This document shows, in pieces, positions 30,417 to 39,582 of a DNA stretch of 64,000 nt. Source of the DNA: Burkholderia dolosa (lineage in GTDB: Bacteria > Pseudomonadota > Gammaproteobacteria > Burkholderiales > Burkholderiaceae); contig NZ_CABVPR010000002.1 of NCBI RefSeq assembly GCF_902499135.1, positions 124,001-188,000 on the forward strand. The letters are read 5' to 3'. A model generated the notes under the pieces. It searched no databases. It worked only from the letters and a program-made list of their open reading frames with translations, and had not been told where the DNA came from. A program made the translations under genes and the position numbers. How positions within the stretch are numbered: the stretch's first letter is position 1; every line of letters begins with the position of its first letter.

Positions 30417-32129
30417 CTAGTGGTTTTCCAGCGCTTTTCTGCCGAGAACAGCCTGCATCTCGTTATCGCCGACCAGCACACCGGCGGCATAGAACACGCG
30501 GTCCTGCGGCATAGCGAGCGGCTTTCCGTCGGTCTGCTCGAGATCGAGGTTATAGACCTGGACGCCGGGCTTTCGTACCTCCGCCTTGGCCTCACGCACG
30601 GTGGTCGAGCCCGCGAGCGTGTAGATGGTGTCTCCGCGCCGCAGTTGCCGCGCCTCGAGCATCCCTCGAGCGGTCGGTATCGGATGCGCAGGGGTAACGA
30701 ACAGTGAGCCGCCCCTCTGATCGACGATATGGACGAGCTCGCTATCGGTACCGATCACGGTATGCTTGACCCGGAGATTCTGCCCACCTTTGCTCCGCAC
30801 AACGTCACCTGACCGCACCAACTCGATCTTTTTCCGACTTCCATCGGCCATGGTGATCAGCGTGCCTTTCAAAATGCATCCGTACTGAAATTGAAGCGGA
30901 TAAATCTGCGCGACGCTGTTCGCAATGTTATTTCCCTGATTGTTGCTCGTGATAACCGCCTGGACGTTGTATGTGCTATTGCCGGATTTTGTCTTGACGA
31001 AGAACGTCATGATGAAATCCCATGTCGCATATGGGCCGACGAGCTGATAGCACAGCAATCCGAAATCAGCTTTATCCCATTTATAGGTGAGCGTCTTTCT
31101 ATCTTGCGATACCTGGAAGTGACTCCAGAAGTCCGCATAATTGTTATTGTCAATGAGCGAAAGCTTGCACCCTCCGCCGATTCCGCGCGGTATTACATAC
31201 AACGTTGGATAATCGGTTGTGTCACTGTCCTGCCAGGACGTTCCGTCGGCAAGCGGATCGTAATAGGTGACGCTTCCGCTGATTGGCGTAAGGACATGCG
31301 TGTCGGAATTTGCCACATGCGGGTCATACATCGGTCCGTAATCGCAGGTGCTGCCGGTTCCATCCGAATTTGAGCGATTCAAGCAGATGATCACGCCGCT
31401 TGCTGCCGTCTGCGGAGTATTGTTGACGTACTGCGGAGCTCCAGGGGCAATGGCTTTGGGCACACCGTGAATTTTCGCCAGATCGAACCCGCAGGGTCCC
31501 GTGCTCGCGCCATCCTTGATGTAAGTGAAGGTGCCGCCGACCCTGACTGGCTCCCCGCTCGGGTTATTGGGGGGGCCCACTTGTTCGGTCGTATGAAAAA
31601 GCCTGAATTTTCCGTCGTCGCCTTGGGGTTCCGCGGTGCCGGAGGCGATCGGATCCCCGTCGCTGTCATACACGTCGAGCGTATCGACATAAGAGTCGGC
31701 GCCCTTATAGATGCTATCAAGGCCATCGACGTTCACATTGGTAAAATCTCCGTTTGCGTCGACGCCGACGAGATCGTAGACATGCTGCAGCTGATTGACC
31801 ACTGCCCCCGTGCAAGCGTTGTCATCCAGCGCTTTGCCTGCCGCGAGTGTGGCCGCCTGCTGACGTTTGGTACGTTGCAACGCTGCAAAAAACTGCGGCC
31901 GGTTCTGCGGTGTCAGTCCGTGCTGTTCGAGCAACCGGTAGTACGCACGCTCGTTCACGGGGTCGGCAAGGTTGATGAGCCCTTTTTTGCCGTGCAAACT
32001 GTCGAACATATGCCGGAGGTCGGATTTTTCTGCGGCCGTGAGTGGACGCCCGACGGAAGTCGATGCATACGCCCCGTAAGCACCAACAAAAAAAGCAACA
32101 AACGTTGCCAAAAGCATTTTGCGCAGCAT
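30417..32129 (-). CDS. Secreted protein with C-terminal Hint (hedgehog/intein) domain
   Basis: 570 residues from ATG 32129 (GGAGA site). Sec signal MLRKMLLATFVAFFVGAYGAYA (cleavage about residue 22). A long unfamiliar region (23-415) has cysteines and Asp-rich loops (VGVDANGDFTN, DVYDSDGD). The Hint domain starts at Cys418 (GCILKGTLITMADGS), shows block-B VTPAHPI (T479, H482) and ends VFYAAGVLVGDN (N556); only 14 residues follow (EMQAVLGRKALENH). The usual penultimate His before Asn is Asp here. Such domains self-cleave or ligate; in polymorphic toxins they release a C-terminal toxin, but here no cargo remains. Confidence 0.8.
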   Translation of the reverse strand: MLRKMLLATFVAFFVGAYGAYASTSVGRPLTAAEKSDLRHMFDSLHGKKGLINLADPVNERAYYRLLEQHGLTPQNRPQFFAALQRTKRQQAATLAAGKALDDNACTGAVVNQLQHVYDLVGVDANGDFTNVNVDGLDSIYKGADSYVDTLDVYDSDGDPIASGTAEPQGDDGKFRLFHTTEQVGPPNNPSGEPVRVGGTFTYIKDGASTGPCGFDLAKIHGVPKAIAPGAPQYVNNTPQTAASGVIICLNRSNSDGTGSTCDYGPMYDPHVANSDTHVLTPISGSVTYYDPLADGTSWQDSDTTDYPTLYVIPRGIGGGCKLSLIDNNNYADFWSHFQVSQDRKTLTYKWDKADFGLLCYQLVGPYATWDFIMTFFVKTKSGNSTYNVQAVITSNNQGNNIANSVAQIYPLQFQYGCILKGTLITMADGSRKKIELVRSGDVVRSKGGQNLRVKHTVIGTDSELVHIVDQRGGSLFVTPAHPIPTARGMLEARQLRRGDTIYTLAGSTTVREAKAEVRKPGVQVYNLDLEQTDGKPLAMPQDRVFYAAGVLVGDNEMQAVLGRKALENH

Positions 32130-32216
32130 TGGTCTCTCCGGCATCGGTAGTTGTGATTGTCGACTGGAAACGACCTTCAACTCCGGTGACCGGGAAGGTC
32201 ACCGGATAAAGGCCGA

Positions 32217-33635
32217 TTACGCGGTTTCCAGCGCCCACGGATTGCTTCTATATTTTGAGTAATGTTTCCCACTGGTGCCGGTGGCATAGAAGTCTATATA
32301 CAGCGTGCTTCCTTTGGCGAAGCCGGTAAGTTGGAACTGGTCCATGTAGTAGACAAGGTTATTCTTGTTCGAGTTGGTAACCTTGAGTGCGGCGCTTGGT
32401 GGCGTCGTGATCGTGCGTTGCAAGGGGTCACCGTTGACATCCGTTCCGCTCGCGTACCCGGTGACGTAGATAGTGTCGCCGGCCTTGAGCAGATTTTGGT
32501 CATTAGGGATGGAAACCGGCAGGCCGTTGGCTATCTCCCCGACATTGACCACCTGAATCGAGGAATTCAGTACCGGCATTTGATAAGGTCGGTCGGTGAT
32601 TGAAGGGTCGGGCTGGTTTTTGAACGTACCCGATGCAGTAAACGTCAGCACCTGGGACTCGTACTTTCCCGTAATGCCGGAGTCGTCCAGCACCATGTAA
32701 TAAAGACGATTCTGATACGAGGCCGTGGTTGAAAGCAGCGACTTCGATACTTCCACTCCCGCGCGGAGATCTTTGACCGTGGGCAAACTGGCACTTACGA
32801 TCGGGACGCCGTTCACCACGATGACAACTGGCGTGGTCGCGTCGTATGAAGCACCGTTTCCATTCGCATCGGCCGTTACGGTGAAGGTGGCACCGGCGTC
32901 GCCAAGGTCCAGGTTTCCGTTGTCGATGGTTGGCGAGGTGTTCGCAAGCGGCAGCGTTCCGTTGCCGTCCGGATCCGCGATCACCACCGTTACTTGCTGA
33001 CCCTGGTTCCCCGAGCCTGTTCCGATGTTGAACCGATAGATTCCTGCGAACGTGGCCGCAACGTTTATGGTCACGGTGCCGAGGTCCGTTCCGCTGGCGG
33101 CGGTCGTAACCTTATTGCTAGTGAGCGGCGCAGAATGGTCGCTGTTATAAAACAGAACATTGCTTTCAGCAGACAATTCAAGCGTATATCCACCGACCAA
33201 TGCTTTGCTGCCATTGACTACTGACAACTTCAACGTCAAGAATTGATCGTCGTCGGTGGTGTCTATTACGTGGGTGAACGGCGCAACCGCATATAATTTA
33301 TTGCCGGTCGACTGCGGAAAGTTGACGAATCTATTAATGAAGTTGTAGGTTACATTCCCTCCAGTAATGTCAGTGCCATTATTCTGAAGGTTGAAGGTCA
33401 TCGACAGATCGCTCTGTTCGGTTAAATGTTGCAGGGTGGCGACGACCTTTGTCGTATCGACGCCAACGATCATTTTCTTTGGATAAATAGATAGATCGTT
33501 ATCAGTGCCCGTGTAAGTCCACGTAATGGCGTCGCTTGTGCTGAATCCGGTGAGATGGACAGTCACCTGATATGGGACATCAAACAGCAGATTGGAACCG
33601 GTGGGTGGATCGAACCCCGTGATTTGGCCAGCCAT
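32217..33635 (-). CDS. Large beta-sandwich protein of unknown function (paralogue of 28135-29541)
   Basis: 472 residues; ATG 33635 has GGAG six bases upstream. The start MAGQITGFDPPTGSNLLFDVP is not a signal peptide, and the upstream open stretch has no ATG, GTG or TTG start. It is strand-rich, with repeated Ig-like units (TVTINVAATFAGIYRFNIG; FTVTADANGNG; QVVNVGEIANGLPVSIPN with GDTIYVTGYASG). From about residue 150 it is collinear with the 468-residue protein at 28135-29541. First gene of the minus-strand cluster; the Hint gene begins 87 bases after its stop. No enzyme motif seen. Confidence 0.75.
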   Translation of the reverse strand: MAGQITGFDPPTGSNLLFDVPYQVTVHLTGFSTSDAITWTYTGTDNDLSIYPKKMIVGVDTTKVVATLQHLTEQSDLSMTFNLQNNGTDITGGNVTYNFINRFVNFPQSTGNKLYAVAPFTHVIDTTDDDQFLTLKLSVVNGSKALVGGYTLELSAESNVLFYNSDHSAPLTSNKVTTAASGTDLGTVTINVAATFAGIYRFNIGTGSGNQGQQVTVVIADPDGNGTLPLANTSPTIDNGNLDLGDAGATFTVTADANGNGASYDATTPVVIVVNGVPIVSASLPTVKDLRAGVEVSKSLLSTTASYQNRLYYMVLDDSGITGKYESQVLTFTASGTFKNQPDPSITDRPYQMPVLNSSIQVVNVGEIANGLPVSIPNDQNLLKAGDTIYVTGYASGTDVNGDPLQRTITTPPSAALKVTNSNKNNLVYYMDQFQLTGFAKGSTLYIDFYATGTSGKHYSKYRSNPWALETA

Positions 33636-34740
33636 TTTTCGCTCCTGTCGTCGACAAAACCCCGTTCCAGCGCTGCAAAAATACTTGTGATATGGCTTGC
33701 ATGCAGGCTGTTTAGCGGATACTGGCAGAAGGAAAATGCCGTCGATACCTCATAAGGTTGATAGTTGCAAAAAGATAGAAAAGGGTGTATGGGGCTGGCC
33801 GGTCGGGCATCATTGGAGACGAGGTCGCGCACATGTCAGATGAATCGAAATCAGTGGGCGCGTCCCGCATTTGTCGTGACACAACGAGCATCTCCCATGA
33901 ATTTCACAAGCGTCGACGATTGAACAATGAGCGCTATTGGTTATGGCAACACGAAGCGGCCGATCGAACGATCGCGTTCGCGGAGCTTTACGAGGTTCGA
34001 TAGCGAAGTCATGCCGATCGGTCGATGAAAGCCCCGGCGTCGGAACATAGGCCCCGGGGAACGGCATAAAGAAAACAAAAGAACGTTGTAAGAGGGCGGA
34101 TGGGAAGACACTGTCCCGCGTCGCGCGCAAAGGCACGAACGGAACTCGTGTCTGCTTGTGCCGGCGCGACCCGTACGTCGACACTCGACATGCTTTCGGC
34201 GCACACCGAACAGGATTTTTGAAACTGCCGCCAAGAACGTTCGTCGCGTGAATCTCTTCAAGCTCGTCCGCGCGTCGACTCGAGCAAATCGGCAAGTCAT
34301 ATGTCGGCTTCATGATTCTGTACCGGGCGCGAGCACACCGCTGCTATCATCGCGCGACAAACGAACGAGGGTCCCGCTGCGTATCGTGCATTCGGCGCGC
34401 AATCGCGCCCTGCCCGACAGGCATCGTCGCTGCACTTGCATGGCTGCCGACAGCCACGTTCGAGATCAGACGATGAACGACGTTCGGTCCGACGGATGTC
34501 GAATTCATCGAGATTTGCCGACAGCAGCGAGACCAGATCGAATAAAGAATGAACGGCACATGCGACCCGGACGGGGAGAAACCGGAACACGCAACCGAAC
34601 GATCGGAATGCGCGGTTCCAATATGGCCGCGTAACGGGCGCGCAAATCGCGACACGGCGATGCTCTGTCAACCGCTCACGAATGCAGCGTCCTGTTGCTG
34701 AAAACCTTTTACCGATGATCCGGAAACTGGAGACCAATCA
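33636..34740. other. Gene-poor region with the right direct repeat
   Basis: About 1.1 kb. The promoter for the minus-strand cluster should lie at its left end. The right copy of the direct repeat is at 33846-33964. A plus-strand frame through the repeat (HEFHKRRRLNNERYWLWQHE...) reads as protein but has no evident start, and in the other repeat copy it is broken by TGA, so it is likely a remnant. The rest is uninterpretable. Confidence 0.45.
33846..33964. repeat. Long direct repeat, right copy
   Basis: Same orientation as 24455-24573, offset 9391 bases, no gaps and about nine mismatches. It bounds the beta-sandwich/Hint/kelch cluster on the right. The moderate divergence implies an old duplication or independent acquisition of a shared target sequence. 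Confidence 0.9.
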
Positions 34741-35598
34741 ATGAAGAAAGACCTTCGCTCGTTCCCGCTCGTTGCAGCCGTACTCGTCGCAACGGCACTT
34801 TCCGCTTGCGGTGGCGACGACGTGAATCCGTCGGGCGCGGCGGCATCCGTGCCCGCATCGTCCGCTACGCCGGCACCGTCGCCGTCGCAACCGTCGGCGC
34901 AGGCTGCCTGCCGGCCGAGCGGCAAGTTCACGTATTCGGGTTCCGCATCTCAGGTGGCGGCGAACAACGGGCAACTCGCGGTGATCGTCGTGCCGACCCT
35001 GCCGAGCGCGTACTCGAAGAACCGAAACATGACCGCGCCTAACGCGCCCGCATCGAGCCAGGTTCAGCAGGCAAGCGGTGCGTTCACGACGCTTGCGTCG
35101 TCGTCGGCGGCCACCGACTGTCTCGGGCTCGATCACGGTGCGGTAACGGAGATTCAGAGCGTCGGCAGCGACGTGGCGATCGGCCGCTGGAATCAGGCGA
35201 TGGACACGGACGGCAACACGTACAGCAGCGACCAGGGCGTTCATTACGCGGTCGGCACGCCGCTGACGCTGTCCGCGACGACCGGCACGCTCGCGTGTAC
35301 GCAGCTGATCGCGGACAACGTGGCGAACAGCGCCGGCACGCCGGGCGGGACGCTCGGAACGAGTTCGGCCACGCTCAATCTTGCTACGCGCACGCTCGAC
35401 AATCTGAATCTGACGATCAACGGCGCAAACGGCACGTACACGCTGACGAGCGCGCAGACGCCGTTGAACGGTGCGGCGACGAGCGGCCAGTTGACGGTGC
35501 AGACGGCGGTCGTCGGCCATGATGCAACGCAGCCGCTGGTCGCCGTCGGCTATTCGACGTCGTCGGTCGGCGGTGTCGTCGTGCTGTCGTGCAAGTGA
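34741..35598 (+). CDS. Lipoprotein of unknown function
   Basis: 285 residues. Lipoprotein signal MKKDLRSFPLVAAVLVATAL with lipobox LSAC (Cys23) then GGDD, followed by a Pro/Ala/Ser linker (about 30-55) as in outer-membrane lipoproteins. The mature part is rich in Thr, Ser, Asn and Ala, with repeats of short beta-like segments (GTLGTSSATLNLATRTLDNL; LTINGANGTYTLTSAQTPL) and a cysteine at the very end (VVVLSCK), perhaps paired with the one in TLACTQL. GGAGA is about 10 bases before the ATG. Family not recognised. Confidence 0.75.
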   Translation: MKKDLRSFPLVAAVLVATALSACGGDDVNPSGAAASVPASSATPAPSPSQPSAQAACRPSGKFTYSGSASQVAANNGQLAVIVVPTLPSAYSKNRNMTAPNAPASSQVQQASGAFTTLASSSAATDCLGLDHGAVTEIQSVGSDVAIGRWNQAMDTDGNTYSSDQGVHYAVGTPLTLSATTGTLACTQLIADNVANSAGTPGGTLGTSSATLNLATRTLDNLNLTINGANGTYTLTSAQTPLNGAATSGQLTVQTAVVGHDATQPLVAVGYSTSSVGGVVVLSCK

Positions 35599-36067
35599 CG
35601 AGCGCGACGAGCGCCGGGCCGCTCACGCGGAACGTCCGGGGCAACCGGAATTCGAACGATCGACCGGCCGCGCGCGTCGTGGCGTGAGCAACGATGCGTC
35701 GGCCCGCGAACGAGGCCGGCGCATCGCGCGATACGGACGCGGCGGGATCTGCGGTCGTGCGGCGGGGTTCGTCGGAGAGCGATACACGTACGAGCGTCGA
35801 AGTTTGCGCATCGCTCGACGTCGACGATCCGGTCTCGATCGACGCGTGCTGCAGCGGCTTGCGGCGCACGGATACGACATCGCGTTGCCGCCGCAACGAA
35901 GCCTGCGTCCGACGTCGGCCGACGGAGCGCTCCGGGCTGCCGTGCCCCACACCGCTGCGGACCTGCGGCGACTCGAGCGCGATACGGCTTTCGTCGCAGC
36001 TTCCGATAACACGTTCTTCCGTCGCAGCGCCGACGATCTCGCGCCGGCACCGCGCGGTGTCCGGACC
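35599..36067. other. Intergenic, nothing recognised
   Basis: About 470 bases between the lipoprotein and the convergent RidA gene. Both strands have long open frames made of Arg-rich shadow sequence and no ribosome sites. No hairpin with a T-run seen. Confidence 0.45.
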
Positions 36068-36544
36068 TTACAGCGGTCGCAGCCCGAAGATGAAATCGGC
36101 TTCGACCGACGCGCCTTTCGGCAATTGCAGCACGCCGACCGACGAGCGCGTATGCACGCCTTCGTCGCCGAGCACCGCGTACAGCACGTCCGACGCGCCA
36201 TCCGCGACTTCGCTTTGCATCGTGAAGTCCGGCGCGCTGCGCACATAGACGGTGATCCGCGGAACCGTTGCGATCGCATCCAGCGTGCCGCACCGTTTGC
36301 GGATCAGCGATAGCGCGCGCAGCGTCGAAATGCCGGCCGCGCGACGTGCATCGTCGAGCGTGACGGACTCGCCGACGATACCGACGAAATGCACGACGTT
36401 GCCGATTCGCGGAATCTGGCCGGCGACGTACGCCGTGCGACCGTCGGTCAAAACGGGTGTGTACTTGCCGCCGATTCTGATTTCTTCGTCCGGATCGAAT
36501 CGGTAGTCGGCCGCAATCTGCCGCAACTTGTCGTCTCTCGTCAT
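36068..36544 (-). CDS. RidA family protein
   Basis: 158 residues from ATG 36544 (MTRDDKLRQIAADYR). The RidA core is visible as AYVAGQIPRIGNVVHFVGIVG, AAGISTLRALSLIRKRCGTLD, IATVPRITVYVRSAPDFTMQ, ASDVLYAVLGDEGVHTRSSVG and the closing KGASVEADFIFGL. The Arg of TRSSVG is where the imine-hydrolysing RidA arginine usually sits, so enamine/imine deamination is plausible. Longer than standard RidA, as in the subgroup with an N-terminal arm. It stands alone. Confidence 0.8.
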   Translation of the reverse strand: MTRDDKLRQIAADYRFDPDEEIRIGGKYTPVLTDGRTAYVAGQIPRIGNVVHFVGIVGESVTLDDARRAAGISTLRALSLIRKRCGTLDAIATVPRITVYVRSAPDFTMQSEVADGASDVLYAVLGDEGVHTRSSVGVLQLPKGASVEADFIFGLRPL

Positions 36545-36726
36545 GGATGTTCTCGCTGGCGCCGTGGAATGTGATGACGGGCGATAGATTACCGCGAGGC
36601 GGCGTTGCAGCGGTTGCCGTGACGGCGCTACGTGAGGTCGCCGGCGTGCGGAAAACCGCCGGCGACCGGCGCCGAACGACGCATCGATGCATCGACGCGA
36701 TGCGTCATTCGGCATGCATCGTCACG

Positions 36727-38079
36727 TCAGCGTGCGCGGCGATATCGCGACACGACCTTTTCCCACAGCACGTTGATCGTATCGACCGGCGTCCATGTCG
36801 GGATCGACGTGTGCGCCTGCAGGCATCGGTAGCGGACACCCTGGTAGCTCACTTCGTCCCCGACCGCGTACGCGACGCCGGCCGCCCATTCCGGTGTGCC
36901 GCCGTTTTCCGCTGCGGTCCGAACGATCAACACGTTGCTCGGCAGCGACAACCAGCCGCGCGTATCGACCGCGGCGACGAAGTAGCGATACTCGGTATCT
37001 GGCGACAGGCCCGTATCGACGAATTCGGTGCGGGACGGACCGGTTTCGTCGACCTGGATCCCGTTCCGATACACGCGATATGCGCTGATCGGATAGCTGC
37101 CGGTCGACTTGCCCCACATCAGATGCACGGAGTCGGCCGTCTCGCCCATCGAGTGCAGATGCTGCGGCGGTTTCGGCTGCGCGGGCTCGCCGTTGCCGAG
37201 CGTCCGGACGACGATCGTTGCGCTGCGCTCCGACTGGCCGCCCTCCGTGTCGGTCGCGCGTACGTAATACGCGTACTCCGTATCGGGTTCGAGCCCGCGG
37301 TCGACGTAGCGTGTGGACGCGGCATCCACCTTGACCAGCGGCAGATCATTGCGATAGACGGAGTAGAAGTCGATCGGCACTTCGGTCGGCGGCGCCTGCC
37401 AGCTCAGTTCGATCGACGACGTCGTCACGTCGACCGCCTGCAGCTCGCGCGGCGGCTGCGGACGATGTCCGCCGCTTTCGCCGAACTCCAGATCGACGAC
37501 CTGGTAGAACGCGTTACCGGTATTCGCGACCTCCCATACGGCCAGTACCACGTGATAGCCGACACGCTCGGGCAGCACGATCTCGTGCGTGGTGGGCGCG
37601 GGCGGCCACAGGCCGTCTTCATGTTCCCAGTACGGCTGCAGAAGGCTCTCGACCTTATGGAACGGTTCCGCTTCGAATTGACTGCGGCTGAGCTTTTCGT
37701 GCGGATTCCAGTCGTGCTTCGTGATGAAGTAGTTGTAGCGACGCGATGCGTGGCGCGCCGAGTAGTTCCACGAGAACCGGATCGCGTCGCCGCCGCGCAC
37801 TGTGTGCTTTTTCCAGTGCGTGCCCGGTTCGTCGAGGAACAATGCAGCCGGAAAACCGGCGCTTGCGATCTCCCCGTCGGCGGGCGGCGTCGCGTTCGGA
37901 ATGTCGGTCGGCGCGGCATTGTCGGTCAGGCCGTTCGCCGTGGCCGGGAAGAACTTGCCGGCCTCGAGGCTGTTCGTGTCGTAGTAGCCGAGCTTGCCAT
38001 CGAGGTAGGCAAACGTTGCGCGCGACTCCGGAGAAAACACGTGTCCGTGGCGGACATGCTTGTTTCGAAAGTTGGCCAT
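36727..38079 (-). CDS. AA10 lytic polysaccharide monooxygenase with two FnIII and a chitin-binding module, no signal peptide
   Basis: 450 residues. Catalytic module about 11-205: HGHVFSPESR places the His-brace residue at H11, the second copper His is in ARHASRRYNYFITKHDWNP (H110), and TGNAFYQVVDLEF supplies the axial Phe. Two fibronectin III modules follow (about 208-295 and 303-392), then a CBM5/12 (WAAGVAYAVGDEVSYQG...W). Only MANFRNKHVR precedes H11, so the usual Sec signal is missing; a TAA at 38086-38088 in frame and a GGAG nine bases before the ATG exclude a longer start. Presumed role: oxidative chitin cleavage together with the neighbouring chitinase. Confidence 0.85.
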   Translation of the reverse strand: MANFRNKHVRHGHVFSPESRATFAYLDGKLGYYDTNSLEAGKFFPATANGLTDNAAPTDIPNATPPADGEIASAGFPAALFLDEPGTHWKKHTVRGGDAIRFSWNYSARHASRRYNYFITKHDWNPHEKLSRSQFEAEPFHKVESLLQPYWEHEDGLWPPAPTTHEIVLPERVGYHVVLAVWEVANTGNAFYQVVDLEFGESGGHRPQPPRELQAVDVTTSSIELSWQAPPTEVPIDFYSVYRNDLPLVKVDAASTRYVDRGLEPDTEYAYYVRATDTEGGQSERSATIVVRTLGNGEPAQPKPPQHLHSMGETADSVHLMWGKSTGSYPISAYRVYRNGIQVDETGPSRTEFVDTGLSPDTEYRYFVAAVDTRGWLSLPSNVLIVRTAAENGGTPEWAAGVAYAVGDEVSYQGVRYRCLQAHTSIPTWTPVDTINVLWEKVVSRYRRAR

Positions 38080-38127
38080 TTTTGTTTACTCCATCGAATG
38101 TGAGAATGCGAACGACGCGTTGCGCCG

Positions 38128-39582
38128 TCACTGCCGGGCCGCGGCTAGCCCATTCCACAGCATGTCCGCGCGTGACGGCAGCCAGAACCGGTTCGACGTG
38201 TGTTCCTGGATGCACGTGTAGCGGTGTCCGTCGTACACGACGCCATCGCCGCGGTCGTACCAGGTGTCTTCGCGCCACGGCGGGAAATCGCCGGGGCCGG
38301 GCCCGGTCTCGGCTTCGGTCGACACGGTGAGCGGCGCGCTGCGATCGGACGTCGCGCCGGTGTCGTCGGTCGCGGTGACTTCGTACCGATACGCGGTGCC
38401 TGCCGTCAGCCTGGTGTCCTCGAAGCGAGTTGTGGCCGGCTCGCCGATCCGGCCGCCGTTTCGATAGACGGTGTAGCGGACGATGGGGCGCGGGCCGGAA
38501 GCCGCATTCCATTCGAGCGACACGCTTTGTCGCGTCTGGCTCGGCGAACGCAGGCCGGTCGGTGCCGCGGGACGCTCGCCGGGGCCTTCGCCGCCGGTCA
38601 GGAAGCCGTAGCGCCGGACGAATTCCCAATCGTACGGGCGGCCGTTCTTGTCCGATCCGTCGTCCCAGCTGACCGACCAGGTCATGAGCCCGCGAATCGC
38701 TTTGCCGGCGTTTTCCAGGCGCTCCAGTGCATGAATGGCGTCCTGCGCGTTGTTCACGTAGCCGCTGGCGGCCGCGTCCGGGTTGCTCGGCAGCCCGATT
38801 ACGAACTTGTCGTTCGGGATTCGCATATAGTCGCGCGTGCCCGTGACGAGACTATCGGTAAGGTAATAGAGAAAATCCTGCTTTTTTTCGTCGTCGTCGG
38901 CCTTGAGCCAGCCAACTCCGTCTACCCATACGCCGTCTCCGCCCTGGTTGTAGTACTGCGGCGCGATGAAGTCGTAATATCCTTCGAGTGCTTTGATATA
39001 CGGCACATATTTGCCGTTTTGCCGCAAATACGGGAATTCTGGCGCCATCGAGATAATGAAGTTCTTGCGCTCTTTCGCGTAATGGTCCTTGACCATACGC
39101 AATGCGGCCGGGATGACGGTCTGGTTGTCCGCGTAGTCGATGGCCGACTGCTCGAGATCGATATCCAGTCCGTCGAAGCCGTAGGTCTCGACCAGCCGGA
39201 CGATCTCGTGAGCGAGGTCGTCTTCCTGCCCAGTGTGCAGCTCGATATGCGCGTCCGCGCCACCGAGCGAGATGAGCACCGCTCGTTGCCGCGCATTCAA
39301 GGCGCCGATCTGCCGGCGGAACTCGGCGTCGGACGTGTTGTACGGGCGAAACGTCGGAATGCCTTGCCCCTTCATGAAGGCGACGGCAACCACGTTGTAC
39401 GCGTCGGGTATGTCGGTCAGCGGCATCTCCGCAAAGCGGCCGCCCCGATATCCCTGCCCGGCGTCGGACGGCCAGTTGTGCCAGAACCCCATCAGGATCT
39501 TCCGGCCGGAAACGTCGATCATCGCCGATGCGGCGTCCTCGTTCCTCGCGCGAAACGTGTCGATAATTTTTGGATTCAGCAT
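38128..39582 (-). CDS. GH18 chitinase with FnIII and CBM5/12 modules, no signal peptide
   Basis: 484 residues from ATG 39582, preferred for its spacing to GGAG at 39592-39595; ATG 39588 is also possible. Catalytic module about 1-325: ILMGFWHNWP, ISLGGADAHI, the active-site FDGLDIDLE (catalytic Glu about 144), MAPEFPYLR, and GLMTWSVSWD. An FnIII unit (about 335-420) and a CBM5/12 (WREDTWYDRGDGVVYDG...W) follow. No secretion signal; an in-frame TAA at 39601-39603 closes the upstream frame. It lies 48 bases upstream of the LPMO gene on the same strand, so both are likely one transcript. Confidence 0.9.
   Translation of the reverse strand: MLNPKIIDTFRARNEDAASAMIDVSGRKILMGFWHNWPSDAGQGYRGGRFAEMPLTDIPDAYNVVAVAFMKGQGIPTFRPYNTSDAEFRRQIGALNARQRAVLISLGGADAHIELHTGQEDDLAHEIVRLVETYGFDGLDIDLEQSAIDYADNQTVIPAALRMVKDHYAKERKNFIISMAPEFPYLRQNGKYVPYIKALEGYYDFIAPQYYNQGGDGVWVDGVGWLKADDDEKKQDFLYYLTDSLVTGTRDYMRIPNDKFVIGLPSNPDAAASGYVNNAQDAIHALERLENAGKAIRGLMTWSVSWDDGSDKNGRPYDWEFVRRYGFLTGGEGPGERPAAPTGLRSPSQTRQSVSLEWNAASGPRPIVRYTVYRNGGRIGEPATTRFEDTRLTAGTAYRYEVTATDDTGATSDRSAPLTVSTEAETGPGPGDFPPWREDTWYDRGDGVVYDGHRYTCIQEHTSNRFWLPSRADMLWNGLAAARQ

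Noticed and set aside
30417-33635. Polymorphic-toxin locus (Hint plus toxin plus immunity gene)
   Set aside because: No toxin domain follows the Hint, and the downstream small genes do not look like known immunity families; the SUKH gene is more than 17 kb away.
33785-34003. 72-codon frame through the right direct repeat (RYWLWQHE...)
   Set aside because: The frame is broken by a stop in the left repeat copy and has no good start; treated as part of the repeat.
34158-34634. 158-codon plus-strand frame in the gene-poor region
   Set aside because: Arg/Thr/His-rich shadow-like sequence without ribosome site or domain.
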